NCBI GenBank assembly: GCA_002393095.1
Contig: DGII01000041.1
Location: 1-12,403, forward strand
Length of the DNA: 12,403 nt
DNA from: Lachnospiraceae bacterium UBA3826
GTDB taxonomy: Bacteria; Bacillota; Clostridia; Lachnospirales; Lachnospiraceae
Direction of reading: 5' to 3'
The position numbers and the translations under genes are program-made. Of this stretch, positions 4,709-11,795 are shown one piece after another. The stretch's first letter is position 1, and every line of letters begins with the position of its first letter. The notes under the pieces are model-generated. The model was not told the origin of the DNA. It saw only the letters and a program-made list of their open reading frames with translations, and searched no databases.

Positions 4709-6490
4709 ATGGGAATTGAGAAGCTGAGATTAAGATATGTAGTGCCGTTTTTCTTTGGCGGTGATGGGCTGTCCATAAGGGAAGCCATTATGGATGCTAC
4801 GGGATGTATTGCTCCCTATGGTGGACGCTGGATGGAAGATACCGTCTGGCGTGGAGAGCATGACCTGTATGAATATGTTCTCGGATCTTTCAATGCGGGC
4901 GGAGGTTCAGATCCGGCCAATATAGGCGTTATGCTGTGTTATGAAAGCGGAAAAGAGAGCATAAAGAGGTTTGAGTATCATAGTAAGTCAGGTAATTCAT
5001 ATTCTTTTGATATACGTGATATGGGACTGGATCTTTTTATGAGCGGTGTCGGATTGCTATGGTATGAGGTGGGCGGTCCGGTATCCGATACGGGTGATTA
5101 TCCGGATATATCCGAGCTGATCGGCTTTGAATATGCATTTAAGGAGCTTAATTATGATACTAACAGAAAAGTATTCATAGATGCGGATGGTAGCGGCCCC
5201 TTTATGATGGGTGATTGGATTGCAAGGCTGTTGCAGCCCATACTACCCGGAGTGAGGTTCGCCGCTAAGAGGCGTAATGTACTTTATGATGAGAACGATG
5301 CCAAGAGCCCTGTATTTGTTCCCGATAAATCGCTTATGTATAATTATATGGCATATAGTGGAGACGATCCGCAGGATGGTCTGAGGGCGGCTTACTATCT
5401 GACTAAAGGGTATAAGGATACACACAGTATGCCAAGCGGTTTTGAGGGAAAACTGTACAGACCCTTTGCCAATGTGATCTGCTATGCCTGCACCGAGGGA
5501 GCCGGATACTATGCCTTGGCAACAGAAGAGAACAGGACCTTTTTCACAGGCGGAATGGCAGGCAGATATATGGGAGATTATTTTGTCATGTATCTGCTCG
5601 TCCTTAACATCCATTATTCGTTGATCTCATATGCGGCCAGAATAGACGAAGAATTGCCTGCGGACATATCTGCTTATATGACATCAGATGTGTTGGGGCT
5701 TGAGAAGAAAGTGACCAGACTCATGATGGAGATTAATCTGTTCTTAACTAAGAACGTGCGAGCGACTGTGAGTCACATTGGGCATCATAATGAATTCTTC
5801 GATTATCTCGGTGAGAGTATGGGAATTGATAAAAGCATCGAGGCTATCAGGCAGGGAATATACTCATTGCAGGATGTATTAAATGACATGGTAAGAACCG
5901 AGCAGGCATACAGGGACAATCCGGAGCTTATTAAATGGCGCAAGGAAGATGAGTATACAGATCTTGCCAGAGAGAATGACAGGCTAAAGGAAGAGATATA
6001 TAAGGATGAATTAACCGGGCTGCTTAACCAGAAAGGGTATCTTAAGCTGTCCAAGGAGATATACGCCAAGGCTAAAAGGGAACAAAAGACATTGTTCGTC
6101 TGCTCTGTGGATATGAACGGACTAAAGCATATCAATGATGAATGCGGAGGTCATGATGCCGGAGATAAGGCGCTTAGGGGAGTGGCAGACATGCTGCGGG
6201 AGGCGGCACTGCCTGAAGATCATCTTTTCCGTAAGGGCGGTGATGAATTCGTAGTATTGGGTATAAGGGACAGCATCGATTGTGGGGAAGAGAAAAGGTT
6301 TGCCAAGGCAATTGAGGGCGCATCCGAACGTATTAACAGTAATTCGGGACTTGATTTTGAGATAGCGGCAAGCTATGGCCCGCTTCTTAAGGATATGGCG
6401 GTCTGCAGTGACGGGTTGGACGAGATATTCAAGGAATCGGATGATATGATGTATGAGATGAAGGTGGCAAAGGATAAGTACAGGCGTTAG
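4709..6490 (+). CDS. Diguanylate cyclase (GGDEF) with novel cytosolic N-terminal region
   Basis: This enzyme should condense two GTP into the second messenger cyclic di-GMP. The C-terminal GGDEF domain runs from about residue 430 to 593: DELTGLLN at 433-440, the metal-site Asp468 in VDMNGLKHIN, GHDAGDKAL, and an intact GGDEF at 510-514 (FRKGGDEFVVL). The product-inhibition RxxD motif reads LPED (502-505), so Arg is lost and feedback by c-di-GMP is probably absent. The first 430 residues have no signal peptide or clear membrane span. Roughly 1-280 is an unrecognised, glycine- and tyrosine-rich globular part and about 290-425 is helical, faintly recalling a CorA-type helical stalk; this likeness is weak. 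The start ATG 4709 has TAGGAG upstream. The enzyme class is certain and the sensed signal is unknown. Confidence 0.92.
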   Translation: MGIEKLRLRYVVPFFFGGDGLSIREAIMDATGCIAPYGGRWMEDTVWRGEHDLYEYVLGSFNAGGGSDPANIGVMLCYESGKESIKRFEYHSKSGNSYSFDIRDMGLDLFMSGVGLLWYEVGGPVSDTGDYPDISELIGFEYAFKELNYDTNRKVFIDADGSGPFMMGDWIARLLQPILPGVRFAAKRRNVLYDENDAKSPVFVPDKSLMYNYMAYSGDDPQDGLRAAYYLTKGYKDTHSMPSGFEGKLYRPFANVICYACTEGAGYYALATEENRTFFTGGMAGRYMGDYFVMYLLVLNIHYSLISYAARIDEELPADISAYMTSDVLGLEKKVTRLMMEINLFLTKNVRATVSHIGHHNEFFDYLGESMGIDKSIEAIRQGIYSLQDVLNDMVRTEQAYRDNPELIKWRKEDEYTDLARENDRLKEEIYKDELTGLLNQKGYLKLSKEIYAKAKREQKTLFVCSVDMNGLKHINDECGGHDAGDKALRGVADMLREAALPEDHLFRKGGDEFVVLGIRDSIDCGEEKRFAKAIEGASERINSNSGLDFEIAASYGPLLKDMAVCSDGLDEIFKESDDMMYEMKVAKDKYRR

Positions 6491-6573
6491 GCGCAGGGCG
6501 ATGACATATGATAGGTATTATGGCGACAACGGATGCAGAAGAAGTATATGACGGATATCATTGCATTTTACGA

Positions 6574-6603
6574 TTGAAGAGATAAGCGGTTATAGTGTAT
6601 AAT
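6574..6603 (+). promoter_or_regulatory. Putative promoter of the membrane-protein pair
   Basis: TTGAAG (6574-6579), an 18-nt spacer and TATAAT (6598-6603) lie about 90 bp before ATG 6694. The rest of the 203-bp gap between the cyclase gene and this operon shows nothing else assignable. Confidence 0.45.
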
Positions 6604-6693
6604 CATATAGTATATCAGTATATGTGATACAGGTTGTAAGTATGATGCATATGGTATGTATAGCATTGAGAGAAAAGATACGGAGGATTTGAT

Positions 6694-7116
6694 ATGGCTT
6701 GTTTTGTGGCACCTGCAACGGAGGCAGTGATAACTACAGTAGTGAATGCTGTTATTAAGCACAAGGAGAGTAAGAGGATTCAGACCGAAGGCACGGAGCA
6801 TGCGGCCGAGGCTATTGAGGCACATAAGAGTAAGATAAGTTTTTCTACAAAGCTTGGCTGGCTTAATAAGATGTTATGGGGAGGTTCTGCGCTTCTTGCT
6901 TTTGAGCATGCATGGCACGGGGAGGTTGTTCCGTATTTCCCGTTCTTTACTGCGGTGACTAACGGTGAAGTGTCGGAGATGCTTGCTGAGATGAGCAGTG
7001 TGGGAGTCACCATGGCATTGCTTGTGACTGCCGTATGGGGCGGAATGGTCGCTGTGTCCGGTATCATAGAGAAGAGGAATGATAAGGCGGAAGATACCGT
7101 ATCGGAAGGAGTATAG
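6694..7116 (+). CDS. Conserved hypothetical membrane protein, 140 aa
   Basis: ATG 6694 follows GGAGG at about 7 nt. The N-terminal 50 residues begin with an uncharged segment (FVAPATEAVITTVVNAV), then a basic/acidic helical stretch. Two hydrophobic segments follow at about 54-74 (WLNKMLWGGSALLAFEHAW) and 103-125 (VGVTMALLVTAVWGGMVAV), joined by a loop with an aromatic/proline patch (VPYFPFF). The tail is charged. I believe related proteins occur in many anaerobic Firmicutes, always without known function; that is recollection. The gene ends 2 bp before the next membrane gene, so the two are almost certainly co-transcribed and their products may form one complex. Conserved His72 and His75 within WHGE-like context could bind a metal, but nothing proves this. 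Confidence 0.8.
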   Translation: MACFVAPATEAVITTVVNAVIKHKESKRIQTEGTEHAAEAIEAHKSKISFSTKLGWLNKMLWGGSALLAFEHAWHGEVVPYFPFFTAVTNGEVSEMLAEMSSVGVTMALLVTAVWGGMVAVSGIIEKRNDKAEDTVSEGV

Positions 7117-7118
7117 GC

Positions 7119-7433
7119 ATGACACTTTTAATAACGATATTTGCAGCGATTGTAAGCACTTTGGTCTGGTATGTAAGGGATGACAGAAGAGAGCTTAATC
7201 TAGGACTTCTGTGTCTTATGTTCTGGGGTGCGTCTATCATGTGGCTTACGGATGCCATATTCGAGTATGCAGAGCTTGGGGCGCAGTATTTCACACCGGC
7301 TGCATCCGATATGCTTAATGATTCATATCTTGGAATATCGGTTGTGGCACTTGGGCTTATGATTTGGCTTGTATCCTTCTTATATAAGGACCCGAAGGGC
7401 GTGATAAGAAAGGCTCTTACGACGGGCAGATGA
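7119..7433 (+). CDS. Conserved hypothetical membrane protein, 104 aa
   Basis: ATG 7119 starts 2 bp after the previous stop, with GGAG in the end of the upstream gene as ribosome binding site, so translation is probably coupled. Three hydrophobic segments are visible at about 2-18, 28-46 and 70-88, separated by a charged loop (RDDRRELN) and an acidic loop (DAIFEYAELGAQYF). The C-terminus is basic (KDPKGVIRKAL) and would face the cytoplasm by the positive-inside rule. No family is recognised. It forms a two-gene operon with 6694-7116 that ends at the hairpin 7468-7509. Confidence 0.78.
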   Translation: MTLLITIFAAIVSTLVWYVRDDRRELNLGLLCLMFWGASIMWLTDAIFEYAELGAQYFTPAASDMLNDSYLGISVVALGLMIWLVSFLYKDPKGVIRKALTTGR

Positions 7434-7467
7434 TGACGCTTAAGTCTTATATTATTGTGTGGTATTG

Positions 7468-7509
7468 TATGAAGCGGCAGGTATATGAATGATTACCTGT
7501 CGCTTTATA
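7468..7509 (+). terminator. Long hairpin between the membrane pair and rhaM
   Basis: Arms 7468-7483 and 7494-7509 pair over 16 bp (core AAGCGGCAGGTA with TACCTGTCGCTT) with two G·U pairs and a 10-nt loop. It has only a short T run, so it may be an inefficient terminator or a structure in the rhaM leader rather than a strong stop. Its 3' arm ends 24 nt before the rhaM start. Confidence 0.55.
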
Positions 7510-7532
7510 AGATAATGGAATGGAGATTACAG

Positions 7533-7847
7533 ATGATACATAAGGGCTTTAAGATGAGATTATATGAGGGCATGGAGGAGGAGTATACAAGGCGGCATAA
7601 TCTGCTGTGGCCTGAGATGCAGGAGAGTATACACAGGCATGGCGGACACAATTATTCAATCTATTTGGACAGGGAGACCATGACTCTCTATGGTTATATT
7701 GAGATTGAGAGTGAAGAGGAATGGGCTAAGCAGGCAGATGAGCCCATCAACCGCAAATGGTGGGATTTCATGGCTGATATAATGGAGACCAATCCTGATA
7801 ACAGTCCGGTAAGCACGGACCTTGTGCCTGTATTCCATCTTGATTGA
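7533..7847 (+). CDS. rhaM: L-rhamnose mutarotase
   Basis: RhaM (RhaU) interconverts the alpha and beta anomers of L-rhamnose in the cytoplasm, helping flux into rhamnose isomerase. From ATG 7533 the protein is 104 aa, the length of E. coli RhaM as I recall it, with GGAG at 7522-7525 as binding site; a longer frame from 7485 would run through the 7468-7509 hairpin. The family landmarks are present: FKM at 6-8, Tyr18 and His22 (the catalytic pair in E. coli numbering), WPE at 26-28, the HGGHNYSIYLD segment at 36-46, WW at 76-77, and NPDNSPVS at 87-94. No rhamnose isomerase, kinase, aldolase or transporter is in the window. The next gene, 58 bp downstream, starts the nickel-pincer cofactor genes, so a shared transcript is possible. 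The true sugar may differ from rhamnose. Confidence 0.93.
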   Translation: MIHKGFKMRLYEGMEEEYTRRHNLLWPEMQESIHRHGGHNYSIYLDRETMTLYGYIEIESEEEWAKQADEPINRKWWDFMADIMETNPDNSPVSTDLVPVFHLD

Positions 7848-7905
7848 ACCATAGGGCACAGGGAGATCCGATCTTCGGTATATTAAGAAAAGGGCAGTAT
7901 ATATA

Positions 7906-8676
7906 ATGAATGATAATAAGACAGAATTTGATGATCTGCAGGAGTTCTTCGCATACTATCCCAGGATTGCCATAGCTTTTTCGGGAGGAGTTGATTCCGC
8001 ATACCTTCTGTATGCGGCGTCAATGTATGCGGACAGTGTCAAGGCATATTATGTAAAAAGCGCATTCCAGCCGCAGTTCGAGCTTGAGGATGCCATAAGG
8101 TTAAGTAAGATGTTCGATACCGATATGGAGATCATCGATGTGGATATACTTTCATGCAAGGATGTAACGGATAATCCGCCGGATCGTTGCTATTTCTGCA
8201 AGCGGTATATATTCTCCGCGATCCTTGAACATGCGAAGAAGGATGGATATACATATATTGCCGATGGAACCAATGCCTCGGATGAACGTGGCGACCGACC
8301 CGGAATGAAAGCCCTGGAGGAAATGCAGGTTCTGTCACCCTTGAGACTGTGCGGCATTACCAAAGCTGAGGTCAGGAAAAGGTCCAAGGATGCGGGGATA
8401 TTCACATGGGATAAGCCGGCTTATGCCTGCCTTGCCACAAGGATACCTACAGGGTGTGTGATAGATAAAGCAGGGCTTGCAAGGACAGAGAAGGCGGAGG
8501 ATTATCTTAAAAGCATCGGACTTAAGGACTTCAGGGTAAGGACATGTGGAGAACTTGCGCGGCTTCAGGTCAGAGAAGAAGATATGACACTTGTGTCAGA
8601 ATACAGAGAAGAGATACTGGCCCGCCTTACCGAAGACTATGAAGGTGTGGTGCTTGACTTAAAGTGCAGAGCGTAG
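7906..8676 (+). CDS. larE: ATP-dependent sacrificial sulfur transferase LarE
   Basis: LarE adenylates and then sulfurates the carboxylates of pyridinium-3,5-biscarboxylate mononucleotide, the second stage of nickel-pincer nucleotide synthesis. The PP-loop SGGVDS at 26-31 binds ATP. Further family marks are NPPDRCYFCK (Cys95, Cys98), DGTNASDERGDRPG, and KPAYACLATR with Cys175, equivalent to the sacrificial Cys176 of the Lactobacillus plantarum enzyme. Cys214 lies in RTCGELAR, where my recollection of homologues is His-Gly-Asp, so this version has four cysteines in conserved blocks. Length (256 aa) is typical of the family. The ribosome binding site is modest (AAAGGG, spacing 11), and a small CCGA/TCGG hairpin stands in the 58-bp gap after rhaM. 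larB follows 28 bp downstream. Confidence 0.93.
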   Translation: MNDNKTEFDDLQEFFAYYPRIAIAFSGGVDSAYLLYAASMYADSVKAYYVKSAFQPQFELEDAIRLSKMFDTDMEIIDVDILSCKDVTDNPPDRCYFCKRYIFSAILEHAKKDGYTYIADGTNASDERGDRPGMKALEEMQVLSPLRLCGITKAEVRKRSKDAGIFTWDKPAYACLATRIPTGCVIDKAGLARTEKAEDYLKSIGLKDFRVRTCGELARLQVREEDMTLVSEYREEILARLTEDYEGVVLDLKCRA

Positions 8677-8704
8677 ACGGTCTGAGTGGGTGTGGTGTGT
8701 GGCT

Positions 8705-9451
8705 ATGGAAGATATAAAGGAATTATTGGAAAAAGTAAAAAACGGAGAAGTATCGACGGATGAAGCTGTTCTTATGCTTAAGAGAGCCCCTTTTGAGGAT
8801 ATCGGCTATGCCAAGGTGGATACTCACAGAAAGCTCCGCCAGGGAGTGGCAGAGGTCATCTATGGCGCAGGCAAGACTTCCGGACAGATACTTGGGATCA
8901 TCTGGACCATGAGGGATAAGGGGCAGGATACCATCATTATAACAAGGATAGATGAGGACAAGGCGGGAGCCATATCGAAGGAATATAAGCTTGACTATAA
9001 TAGGGATGGAAGGATAGGTATTATCGGGAAAAAGCCGGAGCCTGACGGTATCGGAACCATTGTGGTAGCCACGGGCGGCACAAGTGATATACCTGTTGCC
9101 GAAGAAGCGGCATTCACGGCTGAAACTCTGGGCAATGAGGTTAAGAGGATATATGATGTGGGAGTGGCGGGGCTTCACAGAACGCTGGCACACCTTGATG
9201 ATATAATGAGCGCCTCCGTGATAATAGCCATAGCCGGTATGGAGGGAGCACTTGCAAGCGTGATAGGCGGTCTGGCAGACTGTCCGGTGATAGCGGTCCC
9301 CACAAGCGTAGGATACGGAGCTTCCTTTAACGGACTGTCGGCGCTTTTATCAATGCTTAATTCCTGTGCAAGCGGGGTGACTGTTACCAATATCGATAAT
9401 GGTTTTGGCGCCGGATATACTGCGAGCATGATCAATCATATGAAAGGATGA
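8705..9451 (+). CDS. larB: Pyridinium-3,5-biscarboxylic acid mononucleotide synthase LarB
   Basis: LarB carboxylates the pyridine ring of nicotinic acid adenine dinucleotide and hydrolyses the phosphoanhydride, the first committed step to the nickel-pincer cofactor. From ATG 8705 the protein has 248 residues, usual for the family; an in-frame GTG at 8690 is less likely. The C-terminal half is a PurE-like (AIR carboxylase) domain, with ATGGTSD at 122-128, the IAIAGMEGALASVIGGL segment and VPTSVGYGASF. Cys221 in NSCASGV coincides in number and context with the cysteine proposed to hold NaAD covalently in L. plantarum LarB. The stop codon overlaps the upstream possible ATG of larC (ATGA at 9448-9451). 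Its ribosome binding site is poor, so translation may depend on coupling to larE. Confidence 0.94.
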   Translation: MEDIKELLEKVKNGEVSTDEAVLMLKRAPFEDIGYAKVDTHRKLRQGVAEVIYGAGKTSGQILGIIWTMRDKGQDTIIITRIDEDKAGAISKEYKLDYNRDGRIGIIGKKPEPDGIGTIVVATGGTSDIPVAEEAAFTAETLGNEVKRIYDVGVAGLHRTLAHLDDIMSASVIIAIAGMEGALASVIGGLADCPVIAVPTSVGYGASFNGLSALLSMLNSCASGVTVTNIDNGFGAGYTASMINHMKG

Positions 9452-9456
9452 GAATA

Positions 9457-10641
9457 ATGAAGACGATATATCTGGATCTGTCCATGGGTGCGGCGGGAGA
9501 TATGCTTAATGCCGCATTATATGAGCTGCTTGGAAGCAATGCGGAAAAAGAAAGATATGTTAAGATAATGAATTCGCTGGGGCTTGAGGGCGTGAGCGTG
9601 ACACCCGAAAAGTCTGTCAAGCAGGGGATCACGGGAACACATATGACGGTTAAGATAGATGGCGAGGAAGAGGGTGAAGCGCATGACCACCATGACCATG
9701 AGCATCACCATCATCACAGCAGTATGGGGGATATAGAAGCCATAGCAGCGGCGCTGCCGGTATCCGATAAGGTCAAGGCAAATGTTATAAGCGTCTATAG
9801 GCTTATTGCCGAGGCTGAGAGCAAGGCTCACGACAGGCCGGTGAGTGAGATACACTTCCATGAAGTGGGGACTAAGGATGCCATAGCTGATGTGACGGGA
9901 GTATGCCTGCTTATGGATATGCTGGCTCCGGATAAGGTCGTGGCATCCCCGGTGCATGTGGGATGCGGTCATGTGCATTGTGCACACGGGATATTGCCTG
10001 TGCCTGCGCCGGCAACCGCACATATACTTGAGGGTATACCCATGTACGGAGGAAGGATAGAGGGCGAGCTCTGTACGCCTACGGGGGCGGCTTTGCTTAA
10101 GTTCTACGTGAATGAATTCGGTGATATGCCCGTAATGAGGGTGGCTGCAACCGGATACGGGATGGGAAGGAAGGATTTTATACAGGTCAATTGCGTAAGA
10201 GCAATGTTAGGGCAGACAGAGGAAAGCAGTAAGGCGGTGGCTGAACTGTCATGTAATCTCGATGATATGACACCTGAGAGGATAGCCTTTTGCATGGAGA
10301 GGCTTATCGATGCAGGGGCGCTGGATGTATATACCATGCCTATAGTGATGAAGAAGTCAAGGCTTGGTACCATGCTGTGTGTCATGTGTGAGGAGAGCAA
10401 GCGCGAAGAGATGGTGAAGCTTATATTCAAGCATACGACCACTATAGGTATAAGAGAGAGCATAAGCCACAGATATACCATGACACGTCGTATAGGCAAG
10501 GTCGATACGAGATACGGCGAGATGAGAGTCAAGCACTCAGAGGGCTACGGTGTGGAGCGAAGCAAGTATGAGTATGAGGATCTGGCACGTATTGCAAGGA
10601 ATATAAGCGAGTCGATAGAGAAGATAGAAAAAAATCTCTGA
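9457..10641 (+). CDS. larC: Nickel insertion protein LarC (uninterrupted form)
   Basis: LarC inserts nickel into the dithiocarboxylated pyridinium nucleotide in a CTP-dependent reaction, completing the cofactor for LarA-type racemases and epimerases. ATG 9457 (394 aa) is chosen since AAAGGA (9443-9448) is spaced correctly; ATG 9448 overlaps the larB stop. Landmarks are DLSMGAAGDM near the start, a histidine-rich insert HDHHDHEHHHHH at 76-87 (nine His) likely to hold nickel, FHEVGTKDAIADV at 134-146, LCTPTGAALL, and CNLDDMTPE at 266-274, which opens the LarC2 part. In Lactobacillus the two halves are joined by programmed ribosomal frameshifting; here a single frame encodes both. The stop lies inside a short A/T hairpin that may end the operon. 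Confidence 0.94.
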   Translation: MKTIYLDLSMGAAGDMLNAALYELLGSNAEKERYVKIMNSLGLEGVSVTPEKSVKQGITGTHMTVKIDGEEEGEAHDHHDHEHHHHHSSMGDIEAIAAALPVSDKVKANVISVYRLIAEAESKAHDRPVSEIHFHEVGTKDAIADVTGVCLLMDMLAPDKVVASPVHVGCGHVHCAHGILPVPAPATAHILEGIPMYGGRIEGELCTPTGAALLKFYVNEFGDMPVMRVAATGYGMGRKDFIQVNCVRAMLGQTEESSKAVAELSCNLDDMTPERIAFCMERLIDAGALDVYTMPIVMKKSRLGTMLCVMCEESKREEMVKLIFKHTTTIGIRESISHRYTMTRRIGKVDTRYGEMRVKHSEGYGVERSKYEYEDLARIARNISESIEKIEKNL

Positions 10642-10647
10642 TTTTTT
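10629..10647 (+). terminator. Weak A/T-rich hairpin at the end of larC
   Basis: AAAAAATC (10629-10636) and GATTTTTT (10640-10647) pair around a 3-nt loop containing part of the larC stop codon. It has the A-tract, stem, T-tract form of a bidirectional terminator but very little GC, so it may be weak or fortuitous. Confidence 0.3.
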
Positions 10648-10657
10648 AAAAAAGCTA

Positions 10658-10685
10658 TAAAGTATATTAAGGATATGTCCGATAT
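10658..10685 (+). promoter_or_regulatory. Possible SigD (sigma-28) type promoter
   Basis: TAAA (10658-10661) and CCGATAT (10679-10685) match the two boxes of the flagellar SigD consensus, but the 17-nt gap is one or two longer than usual. It would give a 5' leader of about 100 nt for the gene at 10791. A SigA-like TATACT also occurs at 10697-10702 without a good -35 box. Confidence 0.3.
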
Positions 10686-10790
10686 ACAAAATGAGGTATA
10701 CTATCATGCGCATGTGTATGGGCCGACGGGTGGACATGGTATGTGCCTTTAAGAAAAGGATTTCGAAAATAATGCAAAGGAGGGCAAATT

Positions 10791-11558
10791 ATGGCAACTA
10801 ATATTGGTAGCGGCTTTGAGCAGTTCGGTATAAGCCAGAGAACAGGTAACTACAAGGCACCTAAGGCCAAGGAAGCACCTGTATCCAAGGAGCCTGTTAA
10901 GGGCTTCGGTGATATCAAGGATACCGTTGAGATATCATCCGGCAGTGTATCGGCCGAAGAGGGACTTTCCGACAAGGCTAAGAGCTTGCTTGGTAAGCTC
11001 AGGGAACAGTACGGTGATTACGGATTCGCCGTTGCGGGAAGCAACAGTGAATTCACTTCCATGCGCGGTGCGAGTGACAAGGAATATACCGTTATCTTCA
11101 CTGCGGATGAGCTTGAGAAGATGGCTGAGGATGATGATTATGCCGCAGAGCAGATGAAGCAGGTGGAATCACTCATCGATATGTCTAAGAAGCTTGAAGA
11201 AGATGATGAGTTCCAGACCAAGCTTGACGAGCTTGCCAAGAAGGGCTATATTCTCCAGAATCTCTCTATCTCGATGAATTCCGAGGGCGGTGTGGATGTA
11301 TTCGCAGAGCTTGAGAAGGTATCGGAGAAGCAGGCCGAGCGCATTGAGGAAAAGAGCGCACAGGCTAAGGAAGAGGCCAAGGCAGAGAGCAAGGATGCGG
11401 AGAAGGAGGCTATAGCCAAGAAGTTTGAAGCACCGAAGAAGGCTTTTATTAAGGCTTCATCTGTAGATGAGCTGATAAGCACCATTAAGGGACTTGATGA
11501 TGCGGGTATAGAAGCGCTTATGTCAAAGCCGGGCGCAAGACTTGATTTTACGGTATAA
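10791..11558 (+). CDS. DUF6033-like protein, 255 aa
   Basis: ATG 10791 has a perfect AGGAGG-type site (AAAGGAGGG) and the codons are more GC-rich and regular than in the left part of the window, suggesting good expression. The protein starts with a disordered, alanine/lysine/proline-rich region (YKAPKAKEAPVSKEPVK, residues 21-37), continues with a compact domain at about 60-170 (SLLGKLREQYGDYGFAVAG, FTADELEKMAEDDDYAAEQM), then a charged Glu/Lys/Ala coiled coil at about 178-220, and ends in a small helical motif. I assign it to the DUF6033 group of Lachnospiraceae from memory. There is no signal peptide or membrane span. The function is unknown. The possible SigD promoter raises a link to motility, which is inference. 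Confidence 0.75.
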   Translation: MATNIGSGFEQFGISQRTGNYKAPKAKEAPVSKEPVKGFGDIKDTVEISSGSVSAEEGLSDKAKSLLGKLREQYGDYGFAVAGSNSEFTSMRGASDKEYTVIFTADELEKMAEDDDYAAEQMKQVESLIDMSKKLEEDDEFQTKLDELAKKGYILQNLSISMNSEGGVDVFAELEKVSEKQAERIEEKSAQAKEEAKAESKDAEKEAIAKKFEAPKKAFIKASSVDELISTIKGLDDAGIEALMSKPGARLDFTV

Positions 11559-11640
11559 GAAGGCGGCGTGAGCCGTTACGGACTGCGCCGGAGGGCGTTG
11601 TCGCAAAATGTAAGGTATTAAAGGTACAGATATAAGGAAT

Positions 11641-11681
11641 AAGAGAGGCTGTTAAGAAGTAATACTTGACAGTCTCTTTTT
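11641..11681 (+). terminator. Rho-independent terminator after the DUF6033-like gene
   Basis: AAGAGA (11641-11646) and CTGTTAAG (11649-11656), split by a GG bulge, pair with CTTGACAG (11665-11672) and TCTCTT (11673-11678). An 8-nt loop closes it and a T run to 11681 follows. Its 3' arm contains the -35 box of the next promoter. Confidence 0.85.
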
Positions 11682-11694
11682 ATTGTAATATATT
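11666..11694 (+). promoter_or_regulatory. SigA promoter of ylxM-ffh
   Basis: A perfect TTGACA (11666-11671), exactly 17 nt, and TATATT (11689-11694) give a near-consensus housekeeping promoter with a start near 11701 and a leader of about 95 nt before ylxM. The -35 box lies within the 3' arm of the preceding terminator. Confidence 0.7.
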
Positions 11695-11795
11695 ATTAGT
11701 TGCGTGCTTGGTGTAAAGTATTACTACTATACAGGTAAAAGATGCAGAACATCCGTTTTTTAAGGCTACAGGCGGGTGTTTGCCGGTGGATCATA

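Noticed and set aside
7485..7532. N-terminal extension of RhaM by 16 residues
   Set aside because: The extension runs through a 16-bp hairpin and makes the protein longer than the 104 residues typical of the family.
8723..9193. 156-codon ORF on the minus strand
   Set aside because: It is antisense to larB, whose frame is conserved and complete; the open frame is a by-product of codon bias.
9517..10023. 168-codon ORF on the minus strand
   Set aside because: It is antisense to larC; its histidine- and methionine-rich look mirrors the His-rich insert and other codons of larC.
10909..11157. 82-codon ORF in another frame of the DUF6033-like gene
   Set aside because: It lies wholly inside a gene with a strong ribosome binding site and has no start signal of its own.
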